Numbered from the stretch's first letter, positions 51,464 through 60,367 are shown. The stretch is 64,000 nt of DNA from Candidatus Flexicrinis proximus (GCA_016712885.1 JADJQF010000006.1:186001-250000); one strand, 5' to 3'. Made by a program: numbers and translations. Notes: generated by a model from the letters alone, not told the origin.

Positions 51464-51937
51464 CTAGCCGCGGGCAGCCAGATATTTGATCGCCGTTGCC
51501 ACGGCAGTGACGCCGCCGAGCACGGCCTGCAGGAGCAGGATCACCTTGCCGAAACCGTCGGTCATCCAGGCGAAGATGAACTGCATTTGCACAGGCAGGA
51601 TGTCGGGCAGGTGCGCGAAATCGAACGGGAAGACCGTCAGCAGCCGGATTGCGCCAAACATCAGCGCGAGATTGGCGGCGACTTCGAACAGGCGCGCGAA
51701 GTTACGGTCGCCGGTGAAGAAACGGACCAGCGGCGCCACCAGCGCAAGGACTATCGGCCCGTAGAGGCTGATGGCCTCAAGCAAGCCAAACTTCTCCGTG
51801 AGGAAACCGGTTTTCGCTGCCTGATGGTAAAGAAAGAACCCCAGCAGCAGGAGCATCGCCGCGATCAGCAGCCATTCCAGCCAGCGCTGCTGCGTCGTGA
51901 GCAGATTTTTGTGCGCGTTGTCCGCGACCGATAACAT
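51464..51937 (-). CDS. Four-helix membrane protein, unknown
   Basis: The 157-residue protein has four hydrophobic segments and a few conserved-looking charged residues in loops (RFFTGDRNFARLFE). AAAGGG lies about 7 nt before the ATG at 51937; a longer start at 51961 is possible. I recognise no family. Confidence 0.62.
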   Translation of the reverse strand: MLSVADNAHKNLLTTQQRWLEWLLIAAMLLLLGFFLYHQAAKTGFLTEKFGLLEAISLYGPIVLALVAPLVRFFTGDRNFARLFEVAANLALMFGAIRLLTVFPFDFAHLPDILPVQMQFIFAWMTDGFGKVILLLQAVLGGVTAVATAIKYLAARG

Positions 51938-52062
51938 AGCCCGCCCTTTCACCCGAGACATAGCGAGAACACGAAGCCGAAAGGCCTCGTCACCTCTTTA
52001 TACGCGGATCGGGCGGCGCGGGTTGTGAAATACATCACAAGCAGAGGCAGAAGGGCTGCGGG

Positions 52063-52704
52063 TTACGCCCTGCCCTGAACGGCGGCTTCCTGTGCGACTT
52101 TTGCCAGCACCTGATTGAACACGTGTACCGGTTGCGCGCCGTTGAGCGCCCATTTGCCGTTGAAGATAAAGTAGGGGACGCCGCTGATGCCGCTCTCGTA
52201 CATCTGGGCGACCTGTTCGGCGGTTTCCTTCTCGGCGGCGCCGCTGTTCAGGAGCGTTTCGTACTCGGCGCGGTCAAGGCCGATTGATTCGGCGACATCC
52301 AGCAGCACGGCCAGCAGGCTGATGTTTTGCCCGTGTTCGAAGTACGCGGCGTAGATGGCGGTGATCAGCGATTCGCGCTGATCGTCCGGCGCAAGGGCGA
52401 TCAGGCGGTGGCTGAGGAGGGTATTGGGCGCGTCCTTCACTTTCTCGAAGTTGAAGGCGAGGCCAACGGCCGCCCCGGCACGGGTCGGGCCATCGAACAT
52501 CTGCTGCAGATCGACATTCCGGTATTTACTGCGCATCGTCTCGCGGAAATCCGCGCCTTCGGGCGGGAGGTTCGGGTTCAGCAGGTAGGGCAGATAGCTG
52601 ACGGTGACCGGCTCACCGGTCCAGCTGGCCAGCGCGGTGTGCAGGTTGTGTTTGCCGATGCGGCACCACGGACAGGCGGTGTCGTGTACGATGTCGATAT
52701 GCAT
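52063..52704 (-). CDS. DsbA/FrnE-family thioredoxin-like oxidoreductase
   Basis: The 213-residue protein has the thioredoxin active site CPWC at residues 11-14 and the cis-Pro loop SGVPYFIF (about residue 176). The layout is that of FrnE-like DsbA proteins, which are cytoplasmic disulfide isomerases or reductases. No signal peptide is present. GAGAG lies before the ATG. Confidence 0.92.
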   Translation of the reverse strand: MHIDIVHDTACPWCRIGKHNLHTALASWTGEPVTVSYLPYLLNPNLPPEGADFRETMRSKYRNVDLQQMFDGPTRAGAAVGLAFNFEKVKDAPNTLLSHRLIALAPDDQRESLITAIYAAYFEHGQNISLLAVLLDVAESIGLDRAEYETLLNSGAAEKETAEQVAQMYESGISGVPYFIFNGKWALNGAQPVHVFNQVLAKVAQEAAVQGRA

Positions 52705-52789
52705 AGCGCTCTCAGACGGTAGGATTCGAATTCAGGAGGGCAGAATGACTCTTCTGCCCTGTGGACTGACGCGGCGAGGGCCGGCGGAA

Positions 52790-53423
52790 TTACGCGCCGC
52801 TCACAAGGCCCAGAAGAATCCGCAGCGCGAAGGCGATCAGAATCGTGCCGGAAAAGCGGTTAATCCAGCGCATCGCACCGGTGTCGATACGGGTTCTGAA
52901 CACGCTGGTTCCCGTGCTGAGGATCAGCCACCAGAACGCCGATCCGCCGAACACGCCGGCGACCATCAGCAGCGCGGACACCGTATCCCCGCCAAAATCG
53001 GTCGCGCCCATACTGGCGAAGGCGCTGAGGAAGGTGAGTACGGTCATCGGGTTGACGATGGTCAGCGCAACGATCGACGCATACGAGCCGAGCAGGCCGC
53101 GCCGGACATCGGCGCTGCCGCCGCGTTCAACGGGCAGGGCTGTGAAGGTTTTGTAGCCGAGATAGGCGAGAAAGAGGCCCCCAAACAACTGCAGCGGCAC
53201 GGAAATCGCGGTCAGGGCGGCGCTGAGGGCGGTGAGGCCAAAGGCCGCCATCGCACCGTAGCTGGCATCGGCGGTCGCGGCGCCCAGGCCGCTGACGAAG
53301 CCGACGGTTCTGCCATAGGCCAGCGAACGGCGGATGATGAGGATGCCGATGGCGCCGACAGGGGCCGCGATGGAAAAACCGAGGAGGGCGCTGTTAAAGA
53401 ATAGGCTGAAGACGGTCTGTCAT
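52790..53423 (-). pseudogene. LysE-family exporter with a frameshift at codon 2
   Basis: From 53419 leftwards the reverse strand encodes a LysE/RhtB-type membrane exporter: FSIAAPVGAIGILIIRRSLA, GFVSGLGAATADASYGAMAAFG, VNPMTVLTFLSAFA. The only good start, ATG 53423 with GGAG 8 nt upstream, is out of frame by one base; reading ATG then skipping the A at 53420 gives MQTVFSLFFNSALLGFSIAA. In the LysE frame a TGA overlaps the ATG and no start codon occurs before an internal Met at 53251. This is a recent one-base insertion, an assembly error, or a programmed shift. Apart from this the gene is intact (about 210 residues). Confidence 0.75.
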
Positions 53424-53479
53424 GGTTTACTCCGTGGCGTGAGGGAAGGCTACAGGTTTAAGAGAGGCTATGCATTTGG

Positions 53480-53566
53480 GGTGTGGAGGCGCTGCCTCCA
53501 CGCCTCCGCGAGGGACTTGCGCCCCTCGACCCCTCATTTGCGAGGTACAGGAGTACATAACCCGCT
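53480..53566 (+). repeat. Modular intergenic repeat, long partial copy
   Basis: GTGTGGAGGCGCTGCCTCCA, then CGCGAGGGACTTGCGCCCCT, then CCCCTCATTTGCGAGG, then TACAGGAGTACATAACCCGC. The central hairpin is reduced. It lies in the 358-bp gap upstream of the LysE gene (53424-53781), which holds no other recognised feature. Unlike most copies it sits between divergent genes. Confidence 0.78.
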
Positions 53567-53781
53567 CAAGGGCAGCCTCAGAAGCATACCACGGCTTTAC
53601 CGCCCCGCTATCCCCTCAAATTGAGGCATGCGGCGTGTCTGATCGGCCGGAAGCCGCCCAAACCCCAGCACATTACGAAACCGTATTGCTTCGCAGGAGG
53701 CCGGCGGCGTGTATCTTATTGTCCTTTATCCTCCTTCTGATGTATCGTTAGGGAGCAATTCACGGCCTTTGGGAGATTAAC

Positions 53782-54768
53782 ATGCGTAGGTTCCTTCGCG
53801 CATTCGGGCGCACGTTCTGGCGCTTTATGGTGGTATTCAGCTTCATCGTCAACCTCGTGCTGCTGGTGGTCGTGCTGGTGCTGGCGCTGACGCTGTTCGA
53901 TATTAAGCGCAATATCGCCGAACCGCTGGTGGGCGGGCTGTACAGCGCCTTTGTCGGCCTTGAAAACGCGACGATCGACTGGACGATTCCGGTGCGCGCG
54001 GACGTGCCGGTCAATCTGGATATCGCCATCAACCAGAACACGATTGTTACGCTGACCGAGGCCGTACCGCTGACGGTCGTCGCGCAGATTCAGGCGCCGA
54101 GCCTGTCGCTGTCGAACGCGCGGGTGCAGCTCGAACTGCCCGTTGGCCTGCAGCTGCCGGTCGCGCTCAACATCCCGGTAGAGGTGCGCGACTCGCTGCC
54201 GGTATCGCTGGACGTGCGGGCGGTCATCCCCTTGCAGGAAACGCAGCTGTACGATGTGGCGCGCAGCCTGCAGTTGATGTTCGAACCGCTGGCGGTGGCG
54301 CTCACCAACCTGCCAGAGAACTGGGGCGAGGCGTTCGCGTTCGCCGGGGATGTGATCGGCGGCAATGCCCCCGATTTGCTGGCGGACAATGCGTTCAGCC
54401 AGCGCCCGTGGCAGGGCTTCAGCCGCACGGCGGGGCTGAATTATCCGCTCGGGCTGCTGACGGCGCCGATCCCGGAAGCCAACGTTCCGCTCGACACAGG
54501 CATCGTGCCGATCGGCGGCATCCCGCTGCTGGACGAGCAGGTCCGCCCGGACATCTACCAACTCGGGGGGCCGGCGGCGGTGAATGCGACGGCGGAATTC
54601 AACGCGCCGGCGCAGGGCATGTACTGGAACGGGAATTACGCGGATTACCGGCAGATGATGCTGACACAGGCGCCGCTGCTGACCCCGACGCCCGATCCGA
54701 ACCAGACACCGCTGCCACCCGGCGATAATCCGGGGGATCTGGGGATCATCCCGACGCCGACGCCGTAG
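53782..54768 (+). CDS. Membrane-anchored extracytoplasmic protein, unknown
   Basis: The 328-residue protein has one N-terminal membrane helix (about residues 16-40), then an extracytoplasmic domain rich in beta strands (repeated IPV-x-L-x-V patterns such as VPVNLDIAINQNTIVTLTEAV). It ends in a Thr/Pro/Asp-rich tail (LTPTPDPNQTPLPPG). GGGAG lies before the ATG. I recognise no family. Confidence 0.67.
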   Translation: MRRFLRAFGRTFWRFMVVFSFIVNLVLLVVVLVLALTLFDIKRNIAEPLVGGLYSAFVGLENATIDWTIPVRADVPVNLDIAINQNTIVTLTEAVPLTVVAQIQAPSLSLSNARVQLELPVGLQLPVALNIPVEVRDSLPVSLDVRAVIPLQETQLYDVARSLQLMFEPLAVALTNLPENWGEAFAFAGDVIGGNAPDLLADNAFSQRPWQGFSRTAGLNYPLGLLTAPIPEANVPLDTGIVPIGGIPLLDEQVRPDIYQLGGPAAVNATAEFNAPAQGMYWNGNYADYRQMMLTQAPLLTPTPDPNQTPLPPGDNPGDLGIIPTPTP

Positions 54769-54785
54769 CGCGTGTTGTGGACTTT

Positions 54786-54880
54786 CTTTGGGGTTCCACC
54801 CCAAGCCCGGCAGGAGTTTGCGCTCCTGCACCTCTCCTAGCGAATTGAGCGGGCAAGCCCGTTCAATTCGCAGATGCGGG
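54786..54880 (-). repeat. Modular intergenic repeat, reverse copy, 3' half
   Basis: Read on the reverse strand: GCATCTGCG, then a central hairpin CGAATTGAACGGGC/GCCCGCTCAATTCG (14 bp with one mismatch, loop TT), then GGTGCAGGAGCGCAAACTCC and TGCCGGGCTTGGGGTGGAAC. This is the central and last module of the family, with a stem sequence unlike the other copies. It fills part of the 338-bp gap 54769-55106, which contains no gene; a GTGGAGGC at 54916-54923 may be further debris. Confidence 0.8.
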
Positions 54881-55106
54881 AACTGCGAGACGGTGGTAAC
54901 GGCTCTCGCGTAGGCGTGGAGGCAGCTCATCCACCCTGTAAATGTGCAAACGCCCGCCAGAAGCCGCGATCCGGGTGATCTTGTCCCTACAAATTTCGAG
55001 AAACGTTCGGGACACTTATGGGGACGCCGAGTGCGGCGTCCTTACTATGACGCTCTGTCCGCTGCCCTCACCTTTGAGGGACAGGCAGGGTGAGAGGCAA
55101 ATCCGT

Positions 55107-55880
55107 ATGTCCTGGATAGCTGTATTCGCGTATTTCTTCGCTACCGTGACCGGCATGACGTTCGTCACTCGGGTGGCACCGCCGGACCTGTTCGTCGTCG
55201 AGGTGCATGAAGTCTATCCGCACGACCCGGACTCGTTCACGCAGGGGCTGGTGTGGTACGAGGGGACATTTTACGAGAGCGCCGGGCTGCGGGGCGAGTC
55301 CGACGTGCGCGAGGTCGACCCGGCCACCGGCGAGGTCCGGCGTATCCGGGATGTTTCTGCCGAGTATTTCGCCGAAGGACTGGCACTGGTGGACGACCGG
55401 CTGATCCAGATCACCTGGCAGGAATTCACCGCCTTCGCCTACGACCGCGATACCTTTGAGCCCATCGGCGAGTATACCTACGATACCGAGGGCTGGGGGC
55501 TGTGCTACGACGGCACGCGCCTCGTCATGAGCGACGGCTCAAGCACGCTGTTCTTTCGCGATCCGGCGACGTTCGAGCTGACTGGTTCGGTCAACGTGGT
55601 GGTGGCCGGCCAGCCACAGATTTACCTGAACGAACTGGAATGCGTGAATGGCAAGGTGTATGCGAATATCTGGACGACGGATTACATCGTGATCATCGAA
55701 CCGTCGAATGGCCGGATCGAAGGCGTGATCTACGCGGGCGAGCTGCTCACGAACGAGGAACGGGCGCAGTCCGACGTCCTCAACGGCATCGCCTACAATC
55801 CGGAGACGGAACGGTTCTATATCACGGGCAAACACTGGCCGAAGCTGTTCGAAGTCACGTTTGTGGAGTATCAGCCATGA
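55107..55880 (+). CDS. Glutaminyl-peptide cyclotransferase (plant/bacterial type)
   Basis: The 257-residue protein has an N-terminal hydrophobic segment that may be a signal or anchor. HDPDSFTQGLVWYEGTFYES, EGLALVDDRLIQITWQE, EGWGLCYDGTRLVMSDGSS and the ending NGIAYNPETERFYITGKHWP match the five-bladed propeller of plant-type glutaminyl cyclases. These enzymes convert N-terminal Gln to pyroglutamate on secreted proteins. ATG 55107 has GAGAGG upstream; the frame runs further upstream without family-like sequence. It overlaps the next gene by four bases. Confidence 0.9.
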   Translation: MSWIAVFAYFFATVTGMTFVTRVAPPDLFVVEVHEVYPHDPDSFTQGLVWYEGTFYESAGLRGESDVREVDPATGEVRRIRDVSAEYFAEGLALVDDRLIQITWQEFTAFAYDRDTFEPIGEYTYDTEGWGLCYDGTRLVMSDGSSTLFFRDPATFELTGSVNVVVAGQPQIYLNELECVNGKVYANIWTTDYIVIIEPSNGRIEGVIYAGELLTNEERAQSDVLNGIAYNPETERFYITGKHWPKLFEVTFVEYQP

Positions 55881-56899
55881 GTCGCGTTTACGTCACCCGC
55901 CAGATTGCGCCTTCGGCTATCGACCTGCTGCGGGCGGAACACGAGGTTACAGTTTGGGGGGAAGACCGGCCGATGCCCCGCGCAGAACTGCTGAGTGCAG
56001 CGGCGCAGGCCGACGGGCTGCTGTGTATGCTGACCGACAGGATCGACGCGGAACTGCTGGACGCGGCGCCGGAACTGCGGGTCGTGAGCCAGATGGCGGT
56101 CGGCTATGACAATATCGACGTCCCGGCGTGTACGGCGCGCGGTATCCCGGTCGGCAATACGCCGGGCGTGCTGACCGAATGCAGCGCTGACCTCGCCTTC
56201 GCGCTGATGCTCGCGGCGGCGCGGCGGCTGCCAGAAGGCGAACGGCACGTGCGCGGCGGGCATTGGGGGCCATGGAGTCCGAATCTGCTGCTCGGCCAGG
56301 AGGTCAGCGGCGCAACGCTCGGCATCGTCGGGTTCGGGCGCATCGGGCAAGCCGTGGCGCGGCGGGCACGAGGCTTCGGCATGAAACTGCTGTATCACGG
56401 CGGCAGCGACAGGCAGGCCGCGCGCGAACTCGGGGCGGAAGAACGCCCGCTCGATGCGCTGCTGCGCGAGAGCGATTTCGTCAGCATTCACGTGCCGCTG
56501 AAGAAAGAAACCTACCACCTGATTTCAACACGCGAGCTGGCGCGGATGAAACCAACAGCGGTGCTGGTCAACACAGCGCGGGGCGGTGTGGTCGATCCGG
56601 CGGCGCTGTACGAGGCGCTGCGCGACAGGCGGATTTTCGCGGCGGCGCTGGACGTCACCGAGCCGGAGCCCATCAGGATGGACGACCCGCTGCTGACCTT
56701 GGATAACTGCCTGATCGTGCCGCACATCGCCAGCGCCAGCGTGCAGACGCGCACGGCGATGGCGACGCTGGCCGCGCGCAATCTGCTGGCGGCGCTGCGC
56801 GGGGAAAAGATGCTGCATTCGCCGAATCCAGAGGTGCTGGCCGGGCGAATTCCTGGCGGACAATTAGGCGACAGCCCGACCGGCAAGAGGACGGTGTAG
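55877..56899 (+). CDS. D-2-hydroxyacid dehydrogenase (glyoxylate/hydroxypyruvate reductase type)
   Basis: The 340-residue enzyme has the D-isomer 2-hydroxyacid dehydrogenase layout: VGYDNIDVPACTARGIPVGN, NAD-binding GFGRIGQAVARRARGFGM (about residues 153-170), VNTARGGVVDPAAL with the catalytic Arg region, and VPHIASASVQTR with the catalytic His. It reduces a 2-oxoacid to the D-hydroxyacid. Its closest-looking relatives are glycerate dehydrogenases. Start ATG 55877 overlaps the stop of the glutaminyl cyclase gene (ATGA); its stop directly abuts the flavin reductase ATG. Confidence 0.92.
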   Translation: MSRVYVTRQIAPSAIDLLRAEHEVTVWGEDRPMPRAELLSAAAQADGLLCMLTDRIDAELLDAAPELRVVSQMAVGYDNIDVPACTARGIPVGNTPGVLTECSADLAFALMLAAARRLPEGERHVRGGHWGPWSPNLLLGQEVSGATLGIVGFGRIGQAVARRARGFGMKLLYHGGSDRQAARELGAEERPLDALLRESDFVSIHVPLKKETYHLISTRELARMKPTAVLVNTARGGVVDPAALYEALRDRRIFAAALDVTEPEPIRMDDPLLTLDNCLIVPHIASASVQTRTAMATLAARNLLAALRGEKMLHSPNPEVLAGRIPGGQLGDSPTGKRTV

Positions 56900-57529
56900 A
56901 TGGAACTTGACCCGACGACAATATCGCAGCAGTCGATGTACAAGCTGATGATCGGCTCGATTGTGCCGCGCCCCATCGGCTGGATTTCGACGGTCAGTGC
57001 ATCGGGTGTGTACAACCTCGCGCCGTTCAGCTTCTTCAACGCCGTGTGCAGCAACCCCCCGACCGTGCTGTTCTGTGTGACGGCGCGCAAGGGAGACTCG
57101 CCGATGAAGGATACGCTGCGCAACGTACTGGACAGCGGGGAGTTCGTCGTCAATATCGTCAGCTACGACCTGGCCGAGGCCATGAACCAGACCAGTGCGG
57201 AACTGCCGCCGGATACCAGCGAGTTCGAATTCGCGGGGGTGACGCCGGCGCCGGCGCTGACCGTGAAAGCGCCGCGCGTGGCGCAGAGCCTGATCCACTT
57301 CGAGTGCGAGCTCGACCGCACGGTGCCGGTCAATGCCGAAGAACAGGGCGGCGCGACGGTCGTGTTCGGGCGCGTGCGGCATGTCCACATCGACGATGCC
57401 CTGTTGATCGGCACGGACAAAATCGACGCGCTCAAGCTCCAGCCCGTCGGGCGCATGGCGGGGGCGAGTTACGTGCGCGTCAGCGAGATATTCGACATGG
57501 CAAGGCCGTCTGCCGAAAAGAAGCCATGA
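56900..57529 (+). CDS. Flavin reductase-like / FMN-binding split-barrel protein
   Basis: The 209-residue protein has VPRPIGWISTVSASGVYNLA and PFSFFNAVCSNPPTVLF, followed by NIVSYDLAEAMNQTSAELP, the pattern of flavin-reductase-like proteins that bind FMN and reduce it with NAD(P)H. The ATG directly follows the stop of the dehydrogenase gene (no gap), so the two are probably cotranscribed. Confidence 0.9.
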   Translation: MELDPTTISQQSMYKLMIGSIVPRPIGWISTVSASGVYNLAPFSFFNAVCSNPPTVLFCVTARKGDSPMKDTLRNVLDSGEFVVNIVSYDLAEAMNQTSAELPPDTSEFEFAGVTPAPALTVKAPRVAQSLIHFECELDRTVPVNAEEQGGATVVFGRVRHVHIDDALLIGTDKIDALKLQPVGRMAGASYVRVSEIFDMARPSAEKKP

Positions 57530-57754
57530 GCGCAGGCCGAGCGAGGCAGCCCATCCCCATTTGTTGTACAAACGACAGACGTCGGCGAAAGTACTCGGAA
57601 TCGAACGGCGCAGCCGCAGGCCATTCAGCCGATAGCTGCATCGGCAGCACCCCCGTCTGCCTAAAGCAAATGGGCGCGGTTGCCGTGCGCGCTCCGCGTT
57701 CAAAGGCTCGTTCCGGTCAGTACACTAGAGTGGCGAATCAATGGGAGTCCGACA

Positions 57755-58390
57755 TTGCGTATACACAGAGAAGGCTACCCGACGCTGATCGTCGTTATGA
57801 CGGCGACGGGCTTCGTGAATTTGCTGTTCACGCAGGCGCTGGCCGTCACGCTGCCGCTGTCGGCGGTGGCGCTCGGCTTCTTCGCGTGGTTCTTCCGCAA
57901 TCCGGCGCGCAGCACGCCCGATTCGCCGGGGACGGTCTACTCGCCGGCGGACGGGACGATCGTGGCGGTCGAGCGGGTGAGCGAAGGCGAATACTTCGGC
58001 GGCGAACGCCTGAAGGTCTCGATCTATATGTCGCCGCTGAACGTCCACCTGAACCGCGTGCCGGTGAGGGGCGAGGTGCGTTACACGAAATATCACGCAG
58101 GCAAATACTTGCTGGCGTTCCACCCGAAGGCATCCGAGCTGAACGAGCGCAATACGGTCGTGTTTGCCGACAGTGATGGGCGCGAAGTGCTGGTGCGCCA
58201 GATCGCCGGATTTCTGGCGCGGCGAATCGTGTGCTATATGCGACCGGGCCAAGCGGTGACGGCAGGCGAGGAACTGGGTTTCATCAAGTTCGGGTCACGG
58301 TGCGATGTGTTCCTGCCGCCGGACGCGACGGTGGTGGCGGTCCTTGAACAGCGGGTACGCGGTGGCGAAACTCCCATTGCGCGCTTTTAG
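57755..58390 (+). CDS. psd: Phosphatidylserine decarboxylase, short (archaeal-type)
   Basis: The 211-residue proenzyme converts phosphatidylserine to phosphatidylethanolamine. Two N-terminal membrane segments (about residues 8-45) are followed by FRNPARSTPDSPGTVYSPAD and KVSIYMSPLNVHLNRVP. The self-cleavage site lies in IKFGSRCDVFLP, where Ser becomes the pyruvoyl group; Cys in place of the common Val after GSR is unusual but the Gly-Ser is intact. TTG 57755 with GGGAG 7 nt upstream is the likely start. It precedes pssA by 40 nt, the substrate-producing enzyme. Confidence 0.88.
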   Translation: MRIHREGYPTLIVVMTATGFVNLLFTQALAVTLPLSAVALGFFAWFFRNPARSTPDSPGTVYSPADGTIVAVERVSEGEYFGGERLKVSIYMSPLNVHLNRVPVRGEVRYTKYHAGKYLLAFHPKASELNERNTVVFADSDGREVLVRQIAGFLARRIVCYMRPGQAVTAGEELGFIKFGSRCDVFLPPDATVVAVLEQRVRGGETPIARF

Positions 58391-58404
58391 AAAACAAGGT
58401 TAAC

Positions 58405-58416
58405 ATCTTTAAAGAT
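58405..58416. promoter_or_regulatory. AT-rich palindrome between psd and pssA
   Basis: ATCTTTAAAGAT is a perfect 12-bp palindrome in the 40-bp gap, 14 nt before the pssA start. It may be an operator or a leader structure; no promoter hexamers are clear. Confidence 0.35.
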
Positions 58417-58430
58417 TATTGGAGTTTGTG

Positions 58431-59201
58431 GTGACTCAATTATCCCGGCCTAATCCCATCAAACGAATCCGGTCCGCTGTACCGAGCGTTATCACGATCG
58501 GTGCGATTATGGCCGGATACATCTCGATCATCGAGGCGTTCCACGGCCAATATGCCTCGGCCGCCGGCCTGATCCTGATCGCGTGCGTGCTGGATATGCT
58601 CGATGGCCGGGTGGCGCGTGCCATCAATGCGACCAGTGATTTCGGCGTTGAGTTCGACTCGCTGGCCGATATGGTCAATTACGGCGTGGCGCCATCGCTG
58701 CTGTTCTACTTCCTGTATTTCAGCGAGTGGGGGCTGCTGGGCACGATCCTGAGCTTCCTGCCGGTGTGCTGCGCCGGTATCCGGCTGGCGCGCTTCAACG
58801 TCGGCACTGACCCGGATATCCCAACCAAGTACTTCGTCGGGCTGCCCACCACCATTGCGGCGGTGGTGATGGCCGGGTTTATCATCTTCAGCCAGCGGCT
58901 GCCGGTCGGGTACGACCCGTCGCACGCCGCGGCGCTGCTGACCGTGTTTGTGGCGGTCCTGATGGTCAGCGACGTCCAGTACGAGAAGAGCAACATCCTC
59001 TCGCTGCGGTATATCCGCAAGACCCGCCGGATCATCACGGCGACACTAATCCTCGCTTCGCTGATCCTGTTCCCAGAAACCGCCTTTTTCGCGTGGGGAT
59101 TGTTGTATATCATGTATGGCGCGGCCCGCAGCGTCTACTATACACTCCGATACGGCCGCGACGATGCCAGTGAACTGGAACTGGAAGACCTCTGCCTGTA
59201 G
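58431..59201 (+). CDS. pssA: CDP-diacylglycerol--serine O-phosphatidyltransferase
   Basis: The 256-residue membrane enzyme makes phosphatidylserine from CDP-diacylglycerol and serine. The CDP-alcohol phosphotransferase motif is complete (DGRVAR, then G and the Asp residues of FGVEFDSLAD; about residues 56-82), and about six membrane helices are visible. GTG 58431 has GGAG 6 nt upstream, better than TTG 58419. Together with psd it gives the route to phosphatidylethanolamine. Confidence 0.92.
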   Translation: MTQLSRPNPIKRIRSAVPSVITIGAIMAGYISIIEAFHGQYASAAGLILIACVLDMLDGRVARAINATSDFGVEFDSLADMVNYGVAPSLLFYFLYFSEWGLLGTILSFLPVCCAGIRLARFNVGTDPDIPTKYFVGLPTTIAAVVMAGFIIFSQRLPVGYDPSHAAALLTVFVAVLMVSDVQYEKSNILSLRYIRKTRRIITATLILASLILFPETAFFAWGLLYIMYGAARSVYYTLRYGRDDASELELEDLCL

Positions 59202-59279
59202 GCCGCAAAACAGCCGAGGGGAACCCAGCTTTAGCCGAACACCCGGCCTTTCTCGTTACTGACCACTAAGGGAACAATC

Positions 59280-60011
59280 ATGCCTTCTACGATAAGAGGC
59301 TTCGGCTTTGGCTTGATCGCGGGACTCGCCGTCAGCGCCGTCCTGCGCCAGCGCCGCAAGTCCGGCCTCACCCAGGAACGGCTCAACAGCTACTACCACA
59401 AGCGCGCCGATTTCTATAACCTGACCGATTACCTGTACCTCGGCCAGTTCCCGCGGATCACGATGCGGACGACGCTGATCGAAATGCTCGACCTCAAGCC
59501 GGGGATGCGCGTGCTGGATGTGGCGTGCGGCGCCGGTGCGAACTTCCCGTACATCATCGAGAAGATCGGCCCGACCGGCACGTTGGTCGGCACCGACTAC
59601 AGCCAGGATATGCTGGACAGCGCGCACCGGCAGTTTGTGGTCGACCGTGGCTGGGACAATATCAAGCTGGTGCAGAACGACGCCGCTGAGATGAAGTTCG
59701 CTGAGCCGTTCGACGTGGTGATCTGCACGCTGGGGCTGGCGGTTATCCCGCGGCATGAGATGGCGATGGAGCGTGCGTGGGAAGCGCTGAAGCCAGGCGG
59801 TGTGTTCGGGATCGCCGATCTGAAAGAGAGTGACCGCTGGTATACCCTGCCGATCCGCTTCGTCTCCGATCTGATGGACGTGTTCATCATCGCCGACAGC
59901 ACGCGCAAGACCTGGCCGTGGCTGGAGCAGCATGGCGAGGACTTCGCGTTCCGCGACCTGTTCCACGGCTACCTGTTTGCGGCGACGGCAAAGAAGCCCG
60001 TTACCGAATAA
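59280..60011 (+). CDS. Membrane-anchored SAM-dependent methyltransferase
   Basis: This is a 243-residue protein. A short hydrophobic N terminus (GFGFGLIAGLAVSAVL) should tether it to the membrane. The SAM site is MRVLDVACGAGANFPYI (about residues 75-92), with VGTDYSQDMLDSA as motif II and ALKPGGVFGIADLKES as post-motif. It resembles UbiE/PmtA-like enzymes. Its place after psd and pssA makes a lipid, perhaps phosphatidylethanolamine, a possible acceptor; this is inference. AAGGGAAC precedes the ATG. Confidence 0.85.
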   Translation: MPSTIRGFGFGLIAGLAVSAVLRQRRKSGLTQERLNSYYHKRADFYNLTDYLYLGQFPRITMRTTLIEMLDLKPGMRVLDVACGAGANFPYIIEKIGPTGTLVGTDYSQDMLDSAHRQFVVDRGWDNIKLVQNDAAEMKFAEPFDVVICTLGLAVIPRHEMAMERAWEALKPGGVFGIADLKESDRWYTLPIRFVSDLMDVFIIADSTRKTWPWLEQHGEDFAFRDLFHGYLFAATAKKPVTE

Positions 60012-60035
60012 AGTAACGTGAGTATGGATAAGGCA

Positions 60036-60180
60036 CGTGCAGAGGCTTTACCTCCGCACCTCCACCAAAGGGCTTGCGCCCTCTGGACTCCCCCATCTGC
60101 CTATGGCTTCGATTGCTAAACTATAGGCAGATGAAGGGTGCAGGGATGCAAATCCCTACTGGGGGTTGAGGTGAAACCCC
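60036..60180 (+). repeat. Modular intergenic repeat, full-length copy
   Basis: About 145 bp in four parts: GTGCAGAGGCTTTACCTCCG; CAAAGGGCTTGCGCCCTCTG; a central hairpin with a perfect 11-bp stem CATCTGCCTAT/ATAGGCAGATG (60094-60104 and 60123-60133, loop 18 nt); then GGTGCAGGGATGCAAATCCC, TACTGGGGGTTGAGG and GTGAAACCCC. It lies 24 nt after the methyltransferase stop, in the 356-bp gap 60012-60367 between convergent genes; no gene is seen in the rest of the gap. Confidence 0.87.
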
Positions 60181-60367
60181 AAGTTATCCATAACTGACGT
60201 TAAAGTAGGCTTTCTGTCGGGCGGTTGCACCGTCTGGCAGCGGTTTCGCGCCAAGTCGAGGACGACCTGGATTCGCGGCGGGCTGCAATCTCGATCCCAT
60301 GAAATCGCCGCGCGGATTCGCCGGTATGCGCGGATGTCCGCACGCCAAAATCGATTTTACGCACAGC

